Below, one piece after another: positions 36,201 to 46,905 of a stretch of DNA of 64,000 nt; positions within the stretch are counted from its first letter, which is position 1, and each line of letters opens with the position of its first letter. The DNA comes from Prinia subflava (taxonomy: Eukaryota > Chordata > Aves > Passeriformes > Cisticolidae), in contig NC_086283.1 in assembly GCF_021018805.1 (NCBI RefSeq), positions 21,479,662 to 21,543,661 on the forward strand, given 5' to 3'. The translations under genes were made by a program, and so were the position numbers. Below the pieces are notes generated by a model. The model did not search any database and had not been told where the DNA came from. It saw nothing but the letters and a program-made list of their open reading frames with translations.

Positions 36201-37930
36201 ACTAATAGTCCCTGTGTTGGTAAGTAAACTTAACATAATTTGGTTTAGAGAAAATGGTACTATAATAATTAATTGGAAAAATATTGGTTTATATCTGAAA
36301 CAAAAATTGTGGATGACATGTTGCCACAATAAGAAGACTTGCAAGTCTGGAAATGGAGTTATCTCCAACCCTGCTGCCTTAAATCTGCTCCATAATAGCC
36401 TGGTAGTAGTTTATTTGTATTAATTCCATACTGTATATTTTGCATTTTTGTGGAAATGCCTAGAGCATGCATATTAAGCAGTTAAGAAAATTGATCTGCT
36501 TGAGCAGTGATAACATTTGCAGAATGAAATCCTCACAATTAGAGAGACGTTTGAAGAAACCATGTTAAAAGGTGCTGAAATGTTCTTGAAGAAATGCCAC
36601 ATGTTGCTGCGGGCAGTAATGAAACATTTCCATATAAAGTACTACATAAACACATAGAAAATGTAGACATATGTTAGCAGATTATGGGGTGTGAGAGTGA
36701 TAGAGTAGTGATGATTATTTGCAAGTGTTAATGTTACCAAAGCTGAAGGTTATCTCCTGGTCCTGGACCCTATATGTAAATAATTATAGCTGGAAATATG
36801 CATCTTCAAAGCCATCAAACATAATATACATCCAGCACTCCTGAAATACTGTAGGGTTTATTGATCTGCAGTGCAGGACAGTAAATTTTAGTAGATTTAT
36901 GCTCAGATTTTGGTGAACATATGGCTTAAGACATGCAAGTTTGGAATAAAGTTATTCATATTACGCACACTTGCACATGGTTCAGGATTTGCAAGTCAGG
37001 GAGTGATCAATATGCAAAAGGTGAAGTCAAATATACATTACCCACACAGAGGGAATTTTCTATGCATAGCACAGAGCTCTTCTATCAGCAAACCAGAGAA
37101 TTCAAATCTCTGCATCCATGTATCAAATGTTTCTCGTGAAAATGTCCATCTATTATGTAAATAGTTCTGTTCTAAATATCTGTTTGTGTGAACGTAACCT
37201 ACACATTTTCACAGCATGCTGCACCCAAAATAGAACTTCAAAAAAGAAAAAAAAGGGCATATACCCGTTTAAGATCCAGCAGTAACTTCTGAATATGGTC
37301 ATAGTCACCTTCTTCTAAGCCTGTCCCAAACCCTTGAAAATCTTGGATTTTCATTGGTGTCTTATTTCTCCTTATATAAAAAATCAGTGCATTGCTGCTG
37401 CTCCAGGACTTTAAAGCACAACTGTGAAATCAGGTAAGTTGGTTAAATATTTCTACTGAGATTCTCACTGTTGTTTTCCTAATGAGCGTTTTCTCACATC
37501 CTTTTCTTTTTTTTTTTTCAAAATGTTTGCTTGAATTAGAAAACAATCTCTGTACTCCAAAGTGGGAAATCACTTGAGACTCGTTTCTGAATAGTGCTGA
37601 GAAATCCCTCTTTGCATATCTTTAAAGATGTTGCTCCAAGAAAAACAGGAATTTGTAACTGTAAAACCTTCATCAGCCTTGTAACTTTGAAATAAATAGT
37701 TCTTGGAAGAATTCAGTACTTGCCAGGCCTTCAGCTGTGTGCAGTGAAGAGTGGAAATTCAAACAAAGTAGACATTATGATCTTTGTCTATTTAATTGAT
37801 GTTGATTTTTCTTCATCACAGAATTACTTCACTGTTTTCCACTGCAGAAAGACCAGAAAGAGAAAAATCAGATAAATTAATAATATCATTTTATTATTAA
37901 CATCCCTATATCATTTCTGGATACCTTTAT
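33261..37930. other. Unique non-coding DNA
   Basis: A polypyrimidine run lies at 34256-34292 and is listed separately. Frames of 101-138 codons (34178-34558, 34521-34937, 35327-35632) share sequence with frames on the opposite strand and lack domains. The section 36120-37200 is AT-rich and featureless. Confidence 0.5.
34256..34292. repeat. Polypyrimidine (C/T) tract
   Basis: About 37 bases are almost entirely C and T on the plus strand, interrupted by a single G. Mirror-like pyrimidine tracts can form triplex DNA, but this one is short. Confidence 0.75.
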
Positions 37931-38028
37931 CCATATATATACATATACATATACATATATATATATACATACATATATATGTATATGTGTGTATATATAT
38001 ATATACACATATACATATATATATATGT
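37931..38028. repeat. AT-rich compound microsatellite (TA/CATA/GTATA)
   Basis: Nearly 100 bp of alternating TA with embedded CATA, ACATA and GTGTATA units. The left half is rich in ACATA and the right half contains TGTATA, so parts are mutually complementary and could extrude a cruciform. The 105-codon frame starting at 37979 is mostly a translation of this repeat. Confidence 0.9.
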
Positions 38029-39284
38029 TTCTTTACTAAATACTATGATTGGAGTTAAATACTGGTCAAAACCAGCCCCAAATCATTTCTTTTGGTTCTG
38101 GGTGAGGCCTCCTCTTGCACAAACAGAAAAAAAATTTAGGTTGATCCAGGATAGATTAATTATAAAATACAAAAGGCATTATAGTATAAATTTGCATTTC
38201 ATACTTTGGTGCATTTACTTATCAATCCAAGGAGTTTCCATGATTTTTTACACCTATATACTGTATTCATACTGTATTTACAGTGTGTTGTGTTGAAGGC
38301 ACAGCTGTAAAGTCCAGTCTTTGTCCATAGCTCGGGAAGACAGATCCAGCATTGGCAACTTTGACTGAAATTCCAAAGGGAAAGGTGAAGGGATACTTGG
38401 GGTGCAAAGAGTGTCTGCAAACAGAATAATCCAGCCCATCTTGTTCTTCTCCAGGCCCAACTCCCATGAGGGATGGGGAGGAAGTGCTGGCATGGGCTCC
38501 TGCAGAACCCCAGTGCCCCAGTCCCCCACAGCAGTGAGGGCAATGCCAGGTCCCCACTGAGATAAAGGGAAAAGGACATTTTTTCTATTCCATACATAAT
38601 TTTTTAAGTAATGATGATAGCACGTCAACAGTTGGTTAACTTGTTAAAATTTAAATAAATTAAAGATTTACTAAATTTCATGACTAGAAGCCCTTTTTAA
38701 AGGAGATGCATTAAAATTTGGAAACAGAAGATCACAAAAGTGCTTTTTCCAGCTATCCCTGTTTTCAGAAACCCGTCCGTCTCCTTTCTAGAAAGGAGTT
38801 AGGTTTCAGGATAAGTCTTTTCTTCTTCATTAGCTCTTTATTAGCACTGGGCTAATCAGGTCAGGCAGAATAAAAAACTCATCAGAACCATCAGCTAAAG
38901 ATCAGAGGAAGTAATTTTTCCTTTTGAGAGTTACATTTTCCTCCATTTCTTTCTTTTTTTTAATAATTTCTGCTTCTCCTGTTGTTGTACAGGAACAGAT
39001 GTCAATGAATTCCCCAAAGAAAATTTGTTCTTACAGCACTCTGGTTCAATTTCTCTGTCCATGGCCATCCCCAAAGATAGTAAACAGGTAATATTTATAG
39101 GGAGATTTTATGACCTGTTTACTTCAGATCCTTTTTTTGTATTTATAAAAAATGCAGAGAAACAGAACTAAATGATAAAGCAGCAGCTAGAGGTGCCTTT
39201 TTCATTCTGGGCATTCAGTAAATATTGCTCTGCTAGTACGAAAAAAAGTCAAATTGAAAAATATTTTTAAATCATTAAAATATT
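38029..39284. other. Unique non-coding DNA
   Basis: A GC-richer part at 38330-38560 gives three overlapping minus-strand frames of 96-132 codons with no domain. AT-rich sequence follows. No exon or transposon is recognised. Confidence 0.5.
39280..39284. repeat. Target-site duplication, left copy (ATATT)
   Basis: It abuts the TG end of the long LTR and matches 40654-40658. The AT-rich context makes a chance match more likely than for the LTR at 8085. Confidence 0.7.
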
Positions 39285-39333
39285 TGTCGTGGTTGGGGGG
39301 AGAGGTGAATTTTTCCAGGGGGATGTAGGCAGT

Positions 39334-39419
39334 CCAATCAGTAATCAGCTTTTCTGCTAGCACCTAGATTGGTCACTCAGAAGTTTAGACACGCCTCTGA
39401 GGACACAAAGAGTTAAAAG
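39334..39419 (+). promoter_or_regulatory. Putative LTR promoter (two CCAAT boxes, TATA-like box)
   Basis: A CCAAT box (39334-39338), an inverted one (39368-39372) and TTAAAAG (39413-39419) are spaced as in a compact pol II promoter. Transcription would start near 39440-39450. Whether it is active in the host cannot be told from the sequence. Confidence 0.4.
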
Positions 39420-40511
39420 CAAGAGTCTAGGGAGTTCGGCCTCTTTTCAGATCCGGGTTTCAGCAGAGAGACGTCTCCAGCCTTTCCCCCCCCCCGCCTG
39501 GCCACGAGGCTAAGTGGGGGAAAGGAAACACGTAGTCGGCTCAAGTAAGCCGGAGCCCCCCCGGGGGTGGGGAGAAGAGAAGGGACAAGACTAGAACTGA
39601 GCTGCCCCGTTCAAGATAGAAAGGTAGAAAACTGTAGAAGTGCCTTCTGTGTGTGCTCACCCCCCTCCTCCCCCCAAACTCCGGGAGAAGGTGCTCAGCC
39701 ATGTAGGGAGTTGCCAAGCCTGGGAGTGCCTGAGCCCGCACCCTGCTGAGAAGAAACTGTTAACCCTTGCTTGGCAGAAAGAAACTTTTCTTAGACATTA
39801 ATTCTCATGACTAGTAGTTTTCAGAGAGAGAGAAGCGGCCTGGGACCAAGATGATAAAGCATGATTAGAAAGAATTCAATAGAAGAATGAGAAGAGTAGC
39901 CTTAGAGCTAGACTTTTCTTGCATAATGTCAGCCATAGACTGAACTTGAGTCTCTTTTGAACATAAACTGTATTTTTAGGTAGATGCAGCTGCCCCTTGC
40001 TTTTGCTACAGTGACTAGCACTTAAAGAATTAGAGCGAGCAGAGAAAAGAGGGGGAGGGTGAGGTAGTGCCCTCTGCCCTCAGGGCAGACCTGCTCCTGG
40101 AACCCCGGCCCCTAAGTGAAAAAAGGAGAGCTCGGCATGCAGCATCCTTAAAAAGCCCTGTATGTAGTTTTGGCCTATGAGACAGCGGTGAGAGTGCTGG
40201 ACATAGGAAAAAGAGAGTGTCACCTTAGCAGACTTCTCCGGGCAGTGCTATGAGTGACATAGAAACACATAAGGGGTAGACCCGTGTTTTCTGAAGAACA
40301 GTCTGTAGTGCGAGAGAGACTCCTCTCTCCCTTGCTAAATTAAAGATTAGTTTGTTTTTGAGTAGTGATTGTTTGATCTAAAACCCAAAGGTTGGTCTGT
40401 GAAGAGTGATGGGTGGGGAAGTAGAAATTGGGAAAAGAAATGTTCTAAGAAGTTTTTATTTCTGTCTTTGTGTGTGTTTAAGAGTATTTCTGTCCCTGTT
40501 CTTATGTAATT

Positions 40512-40517
40512 AATAAA
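40512..40517 (+). terminator. LTR polyadenylation signal AATAAA
   Basis: The canonical hexamer is followed within about 15-30 bases by a T/G-rich stretch (40521-40543), the usual downstream element. Its distance from the LTR end matches that of the AGTAAA signal in the LTR at 8085-8827. Confidence 0.6.
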
Positions 40518-40653
40518 GTTTTAGTGGGTTTTTTTTTGTTTTCAAGATTTAAGCCTGCTCTGCTCTGTTCCTGATCACATCCCACAAGAGTTGTTAGAGA
40601 AAAAACATATATTCATGAGTGCACTAACATCTGGCCAGTGCTAACCCATGACA

Positions 40654-40658
40654 ATATT
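40654..40658. repeat. Target-site duplication, right copy (ATATT)
   Basis: It directly follows the terminal CA of the LTR and equals 39280-39284. Confidence 0.7.
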
Positions 40659-43600
40659 AAAAATCATTCTGATAACAGCCTAGTAAGGTAGATAATATTG
40701 GTAGTTATTGTAAAAGCTGTTTCAGTGAAGGTTTCTAATAACATGTATAATAACCCATAATAAACCATATAATTTTAGCATGATTTTCCATATTCCTATA
40801 GTCATCTAGGTGTAAAATGTTGATTTGGTGCTTACAGATTTGGTTTTTTGTGGTTGAAAGCATCCTTGGCTGGATCCCTGAGGGCTGTAGTTCTAGATAC
40901 CACTTTGGGGCTGCTTTATGAATACCCTGATGCTTAAAAGTCCATGATATTTATTTTTGGTAGGATATATGTGCGCTTAATTTGCTCCACTTTTGGTAGA
41001 AAATGAGCAATCAGTAAATTGATGGAGTTTAGGTACAGCTAGGCCTTATCTTAGTCTCAGACTTGGACAATGGTTTATGTCTAATGGAAGCATCTATACA
41101 AATTTATAAATGAATATATTGATTTCATTTGTGTTAGTTCAGCAGATCTCAGTCACTGAGGATGTGTTGTGGGGAAAGGGTGTCTCTTCCTTGGGCAGGG
41201 AAGGTTAGCTTAACCTCAAGCAAGTAATCTCAAACCTTGGGAAAACTTCTCAAGGGAAGAGTCACTGGTGGGCAGCTCAGATCTAATCTAAGGAGAACTC
41301 AAACTGGACTCACCCAAAATTGGTGAAAGGTTTCTCTGCTTTGAGGAACAACCGTGAGTCCCAGCTCCAGGGTTCACCCAGGCTGGAGTATTTATGAAAT
41401 AAAGTGGTTGTGTCTCAAATTGCATATGATGGGAAAGGAATGATGAGCCTCCTGGTACCCACAGCTTTGCTCCTTGAGCAAAGGGAGCTGGAAAAGCCAC
41501 GTGCCATCCCTTCATTAATGGTTGGTGTTGCATCCTGGGGTCACTGCTCTTCTGGGGGTTTTCTTCAAGCTTTTCTCCTTTGGGGAAGGGGCCTTTGGAA
41601 AAGTCATTTGGGTCTTTTTCTCCTTAGGAGGCTGCACCAAAATCCTTCTGCTTTTGTTGAGGGGTTGAATGTCACCTACTCCAACAGCCAAAATCAGAGC
41701 TCGATACCAGAAGCTCTCTAAGAGTACTTTGAGTGAAAAAAAAAAATAAATTCACCAGTGCTTATTCACCTTCTAGAAAGCCCAATTTGGTTCTTTCCAA
41801 TGTTTCTTGATGTGCAGGAGGCACTTTACTGTTTGACCAGCTCATGGAAGAGTTTCCCCGCTCAGCCCTCAGTGGAGCAGGAGACTTGATCCATCCAGCA
41901 CATCCTTTTAAACCAAGCCTCTGCCATCTGTTTCAACCTCTAATTACAAATGCAAAATAACACAATTCGCAATTGCATCATAAAAAAGTAAAATATAAGT
42001 GATTTAAATGCGTGTGTGTTCCTTATGCAAGGCAACATTCATCTGTTATGTTTTACTGTCTTTTAGAAACAACTCCAGGGTGAAATCCATCTTTGTAGAG
42101 GGAAGAAAAATTATTTCACTGTAAGAAGACAGTTTTTGAAAGGTGTTTTTCCAGGTTATATTGCACTTTATATATTTGTCTCTTTAACAGTTCTCTTCTT
42201 CTGCCAAAATAGCAGCATTGATGGGATGGGTGGTTTGTCCAGATCAGTCTGTCTTCCAATACACAGCTTGGGGAATCCTTTGGCTGACCAGTCTCTTTCC
42301 TGGATTCCTAAATCATCAGCCATGTGCTACTGCTGCTTCCCTCTTTTTATAGATCTGTATTTGTTTATGTCATTGTGTCATTATTGTCATTTGCAGGGTT
42401 TTTTATTAACCTATAGGTGGACAATTCCATCCACTTCATCTCTTTCCCAAAGCAAAGGGTTGTTTCAAAAGCAACCTTTAGTTATCCCATCATGGAGTTC
42501 TTCTAGTTTTCCTGTACTGGAGATAACATCATCGATGTACCCAGTTAAACAGGGTTTTCTAAATAATTACATTAATTATGATTTGTTGATTTGTAGGTGT
42601 TTGTAAAATTCCATTATCACTAACATGTGTGTGGTTAACTTTTGATTTCTCTCAGAATTTTCATTTCCGTTCAAGAGCCACATTTCTCCATCTGGAATAG
42701 ACCATCTTTAATTTCCCAGTATCTTTTTGGCACTGAGAAGGCCCAAAACAAATGTCCCATGTTTGTAAACCTCCCACTTTTCTTCTTCCACACCCTCACC
42801 TTAACCAGAGATGACATCTCTGTAAGTAGAGCAAACTAAAACTTTCTCCCTGAGGAGAAATTATTCCCAGTGAGCAGCAACAGGGGAGCATCAGAGTGGC
42901 TTTCTAATCTCAAGTTTGCTGGTGAGCTATGAGTACTTTAAATCCAGCATTTTATGATCTTGTGAGCTCTAAAACATTTGGAGCCTTTCTGGAAAGCAGA
43001 ATCCAATGCCTGTGACGTGTCACGGTGTGGGCTGTGTAACGCCTACACGCAGCCCTCAGTCCTGGGCTTTGTCCTCCCTTCCCTTCCCCTCCTCTCCAGC
43101 CTCCTTAAAAATAAGGGTCCAATATATCAAGGGATTGAACTTCATGGGTTTCAAATGGAGGCTGAAGAATTTGTTTTCACTCTGATGTGAAAGGAACAAT
43201 TAGCAAGGGCACACTCCCTCCCCATCAATGGGAGACTTTTCAATTTCCTTGAAAGGCTTTGGACCAGGATCTAAAAGAGCAAAGGCTTGCTCCTAACAAA
43301 GATGCCTGAATAGGGATGGAAAACCCTTAATCAGACACTCCTGGCACACTGGATGGTAAAACAAAACCATCAGCACACGTCCTGCCTTCCCTCCAAATTT
43401 GCCATGGGCAAAGGGGTGATTTTACCACTCAGGAATGCTGGAGGATAAAATAAGGTTGTTAGGATTCTCACTTCTAGTGCATGTTAGAGGGTAACAAATG
43501 TGGCCTGTTTATTCAATCTCATGGCAAACACCTGGGAGAGCCCTTGTTTTGGTCAGCTGTGGGAAGGAGAGGGAAATGCCAGTGGATGGGAGCAGGAGGA

Positions 43601-45784
43601 GAGGGATGAAGGGAGCTCTGCTGGGCACAGCCAGGAAAGTGTGGAGCTACTGGACTGTACTGGTGCTTACCTGGGCTTTGGGAGGACAGTAGAGCTAAGG
43701 CTGCTCCCATCATCCCTGTTTGTCAGCTTGGTATTTTGTTTGGTGGGCATGGAACTGAAAACACTCCTGGAATTGTAGCTGTGATTTGAATTCTGATGAG
43801 GCACGGAGGTAGCAAGAGGGCACCAGGAGCTACTTTTTTGAAAATATTTTACTTTGTTATGCTGCCATCTCTGCCACTTTCCAATGTTAGGAAACCTGGT
43901 TGTTCAGGAACAATTTAGTTCTCTTTTTTTTCCTTCCAGTCAGCTGCACTTTGATTTTCTTACCAAGTTGTTTGGTTGTTATGGCTCCATGGAATTTTTA
44001 CCAAGCTTTGCAACTGAACTTTGGGGTTTTTGGTTTTTGGTGGTTTGTTTGTTTTGGTGTGGGTTTTTTTGTTTGGTTTTTTTTTTTTTTTTTTGTTGGT
44101 TTTTTGTTTGTTTGGTTGGTTGTTTTTTGGGGGTTTTTTTGGACTTCTTTTCTTTTTCCTAGATGTAATTTGCTTTTGAAGTTGCCAGGGAACAGCTTTG
44201 ATCAGAAAAGCAACAAATCCACCCATATTATGAACTAGTTTTATTTGGAGAAAATAGAGTTACAGATGCACCAAGATGAAGTTATTTGGCAACAAGAGAT
44301 TTTGGGTCTATTCCCTTTGGACTGACATAATCCTCATAGAACAAAGGAATTTGTTTTAAAATAATGTGACCTGTGCTTAAAAGAAATTGGCCTCAGATAG
44401 CTCAGTTAGTTGCTTTTTCCCAGGCTTGCTTATTGTTTTATTTAAAAACATGTTCAGAACAGACCCATTAACTGGTCACAGTCACTAATTGTGAGCTTGT
44501 CTTTTCTTTGGCTTAGAAAGGCTTTGGATTGAGGTCAAATAGAAAAGGAATGGAATAGGCAATTTTAAATTGCCAATTTTTCTCATTTTAATATCAGATT
44601 TGTTTGGCTTGTTCATGTTATGCAGATGAAGCTGTGGTACCAGAGCCCAAAACTCTGGAGTGTCCAAAATCCCAGGATCCAGCCAAGGGCTTTCTCTTAG
44701 AGGCTGAGGGAAAGACATTGGGGTTTGCTCTTCATAATTTCCTTCCTTTTCTATTTCTCTGCTTTGCCTCAGCATGATGTGCTGGTGATGCTTCTTTGTT
44801 TTATGCCATAGAAAACGTCACCATTTTCCAAAACATCATGAGTGTTTGCTTGATTTTAATGCCACATTAATGCAAATACTGAGCAATAGTTGGCTTTTTC
44901 CAGCTGAGTATTTTTTGGGTTTGTTTGGGGTTTTTTTCCCTTGGACCTAAATAGAACTCCAAAAATAGTTATTTTTTTAAAGGTCTGGAACCTGTGTGGA
45001 GCTTTATTGCCATTGCTGTTTCAGGGCTACAGCTTTTCTTGGGAAGAAATGCAACAAAATATTTGTCAGCATCTTTCCATTACAACCATTAGTCTTGAAT
45101 ATGCAAAGTGTTGTGTATCATTACTTAGGCTGTAATTTGGTTGTGCTCATCTGATTGTATTCATAAGAACGTGGTTGGGTGTCACAAGTGTCATTTTAAT
45201 ACACAGCAAATGTTAAAGGGTGGTACTTTACCAAGCAGGTCTCCATTCAAATTTACTGCACAAACCTGGCTTGGGTAAATCCCATTATTTTTATTTTAGA
45301 GAAATATATAGAAAATAATATTATTTTTCAGAAATCCATAGCTTTGGACCAGTCAGTGAGTGAAATATTTTCTAACATTACTTTTTTTTCCCCTCTAAAA
45401 GTACTATTTCTGTTAGTTGGAGAATCCTGCTGCCTACCAGAATGTGAAAATAGGTTTCATTCAATTAATGAACTGGAAACAGGAAGACATTACATAGTAA
45501 ATGAGGTTTACATATGATAATGTTGGATTTGTCATGTAAACGATTGCTTCCTTTCAGCTTCCTGAAAGGACTAAATTTTGCTTTTGTACAGATTGTACAA
45601 TGCTAATAAAAAGAGAAGGCTCTATGGAAAGTATAACAATAAACTATATCTATAATTCTAATGTGCAGGAGAAAAAGAGGACGATGATATTTTAATACAC
45701 AAGTAAGATCAGAGGTGGGAAGCGGTGTCAAAAACTAAAGGCTCAATCACAGTTTTGCAACAGACTCCATAGGCAGGGCAGTGT
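40659..45784. other. Unique non-coding DNA with a T/G-rich tract
   Basis: No exon is recognised. Frames of up to 156 codons (42136-42606) show no domain, and the hydrophobic frames at 43854-44238 come from the T/G tract listed next. The remaining sequence is AT-rich. Confidence 0.5.
44018..44143. repeat. T/G-rich low-complexity tract (degenerate GTTT/GGTTTT)
   Basis: About 125 bp of plus-strand sequence is almost wholly G and T, built from irregular GTTT, GGTT and T-run units, including a T run of about 16. The strong strand asymmetry makes the opposite strand A/C-only. Its origin may be slippage. Confidence 0.85.
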
Positions 45785-46049
45785 AACGAAGGCAAAGGCT
45801 TTAAGGTGAAGGAAGGGAGGTTTAGATGGGATATTGGCAAGGAATTCTTCCCTGTGAGGGTGCTGAGGCCCCAGCACAGGCTGCCCAGAGGAGCTGTGGC
45901 TGTCCCCTGGATCCCTGGAAATGCCCAAAGCCAGGTTGGACAGGGCCTGGAGTAACCTGGGCTAGTGAAAGGTGTCCCTGCCCATGGCACAGGTGGAATG
46001 GGATGGGCTTTATCATCCTGACCATCACAAACCATTCCATGATTCTGTA
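45785..46049 (+). mobile_element. CR1 LINE 3' fragment with intact 3' end
   Basis: Recognisable phrases in order are GGGAGGTTTAGATGGGATAT (45815), GAATTCTTCCCTGTGAGGGT, CACAGGCTGCCCAGAGGAGC (45876), ATCCCTGGAAATGCCCAAAG, CCAGGTTGGACAGGGCCTGG and CCCTGCCCATGGCACAGGTG. It ends near CCATTCCATGATTCTGTA (46030-46047). It is 5'-truncated, shares the wording of the fragment at 22641-22785, and looks younger than its neighbour at 46055. Confidence 0.88.
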
Positions 46050-46054
46050 TTTCC

Positions 46055-46905
46055 ATAGGTCTTACTACATCCCTCACCATTTTTGCCACTTTCAGCTGGA
46101 CTTTGTCAAATTCTTTCCAGCTTCTTTGCACCTTTTTTGAAACCATGAGCTCGGAACAGGGCACAACCTCCCAGCTCAACAATGGTGGGAGAATGACCAC
46201 GGCGGTCTCATGTAGGATGCTCCTGTTAACAAATCCCTGAAATTACCTTTTCTGGAGCAGTTTTACTCCTTTGTTTGATATGAAGTTCGTAGGCTATAAA
46301 TTTGAATCTGTAATGGAGTTCCCTTACTGGCAAATTCCTATTTGCATCTGATTTCTCCTCTCTAAATGTAACATTTTACACTTGGCTTTATTGAATTTCA
46401 TCTTAATTTCAGGCCATCACTCCAAACTGTTAATATCTTTTCAGATTTTGATCCAGACCTCCCAAGGGTTCCCACCATCCCAGCTCCTCAACATTGCAAA
46501 TTTTATAAATGTAATCTCTTTTCCCTTTAACTGAGTCATTATGAAAATATTGAACAGAGCTGGAGCAAGGACAGATCCCTGAGGAATCTCACCTGAAACT
46601 TGCTCCCGCTTTGACAGTGAACCATTGATAGCTACTCCTTGAAAGCAGTTTTTCAGCCAATTGTTCCCTCCATGTCATGGTAATTTTATCTAGTTCTAGA
46701 CCATATTTTCTTAGTTTTATTATAAGAATGTCATGTGAAACAGTATCAGAAAGTTTACTAATAAAAAGATGTATCACATCAACTCTGTCTCTCTTATCCA
46801 CAAGGCCAAATTCCCTATCAAAATTAAATTGGAGGGCTCTGTGCAGGAGACTTCTTTTTAATCAAGCCTTTTGAGTTATGACCCCTGCAATATTAGATAA
46901 ATTTT
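46055..46905 (-). mobile_element. Ancient CR1 LINE reverse-transcriptase fragment, antisense and inactive
   Basis: Minus-strand translation from about 46830 reads VDKRDRVDVIHLF followed by SDTVSHDILIIKLRKYGL, the CR1 RT palm around 'DFSKAFDTVSHDILI'. Further on comes a PQGSVLAPALFNIFI block (near 46585-46540) and an IKFA stretch where the catalytic FADD motif should be. The two aspartates are missing, apparently through a small deletion. KMKFNKAKCKML (near 46400-46370) is the normal follow-up motif. A weaker KEFDKV...VAKMVR stretch near 46110-46070 may be the C-terminal part. In-frame stops and indels show a long-dead copy. The strongest part is 46365-46880; the low-coordinate boundary is uncertain. 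Confidence 0.8.

Larger units (their letters stand above)
39285..40653 (+). mobile_element. Long solo LTR (about 1.37 kb), ERVL-like, with 5-bp TSD
   Basis: It begins TGTCGTGGTTGGG and ends CTAACCCATGACA, imperfect inverted termini of TG...CA type, and is flanked by ATATT on each side. The TGTCGTGGTT start and the 5-bp duplication fit avian ERVL LTRs. Plus-strand promoter-like signals sit near the left end: CCAAT at 39334-39338, an inverted CCAAT (ATTGG) at 39368-39372 and a TATA-like TTAAAAG at 39413-39419. An AATAAA signal lies at 40512-40517, 136 bp from the right end. If these are the real signals, U3 is only about 160 bp and the R region is about 1.08 kb, which is unusual. No internal retroviral region or partner LTR is seen. 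Open frames inside are short and domain-free. Confidence 0.85.

Noticed and set aside
43854..44238. Hydrophobic Phe/Trp/Val/Gly frames as membrane peptides
   Set aside because: They are translations of the T/G low-complexity tract.
45709..46200. 163-codon minus frame as a host protein
   Set aside because: It is composed of the antisense of one CR1 joined to a decayed CR1 end.
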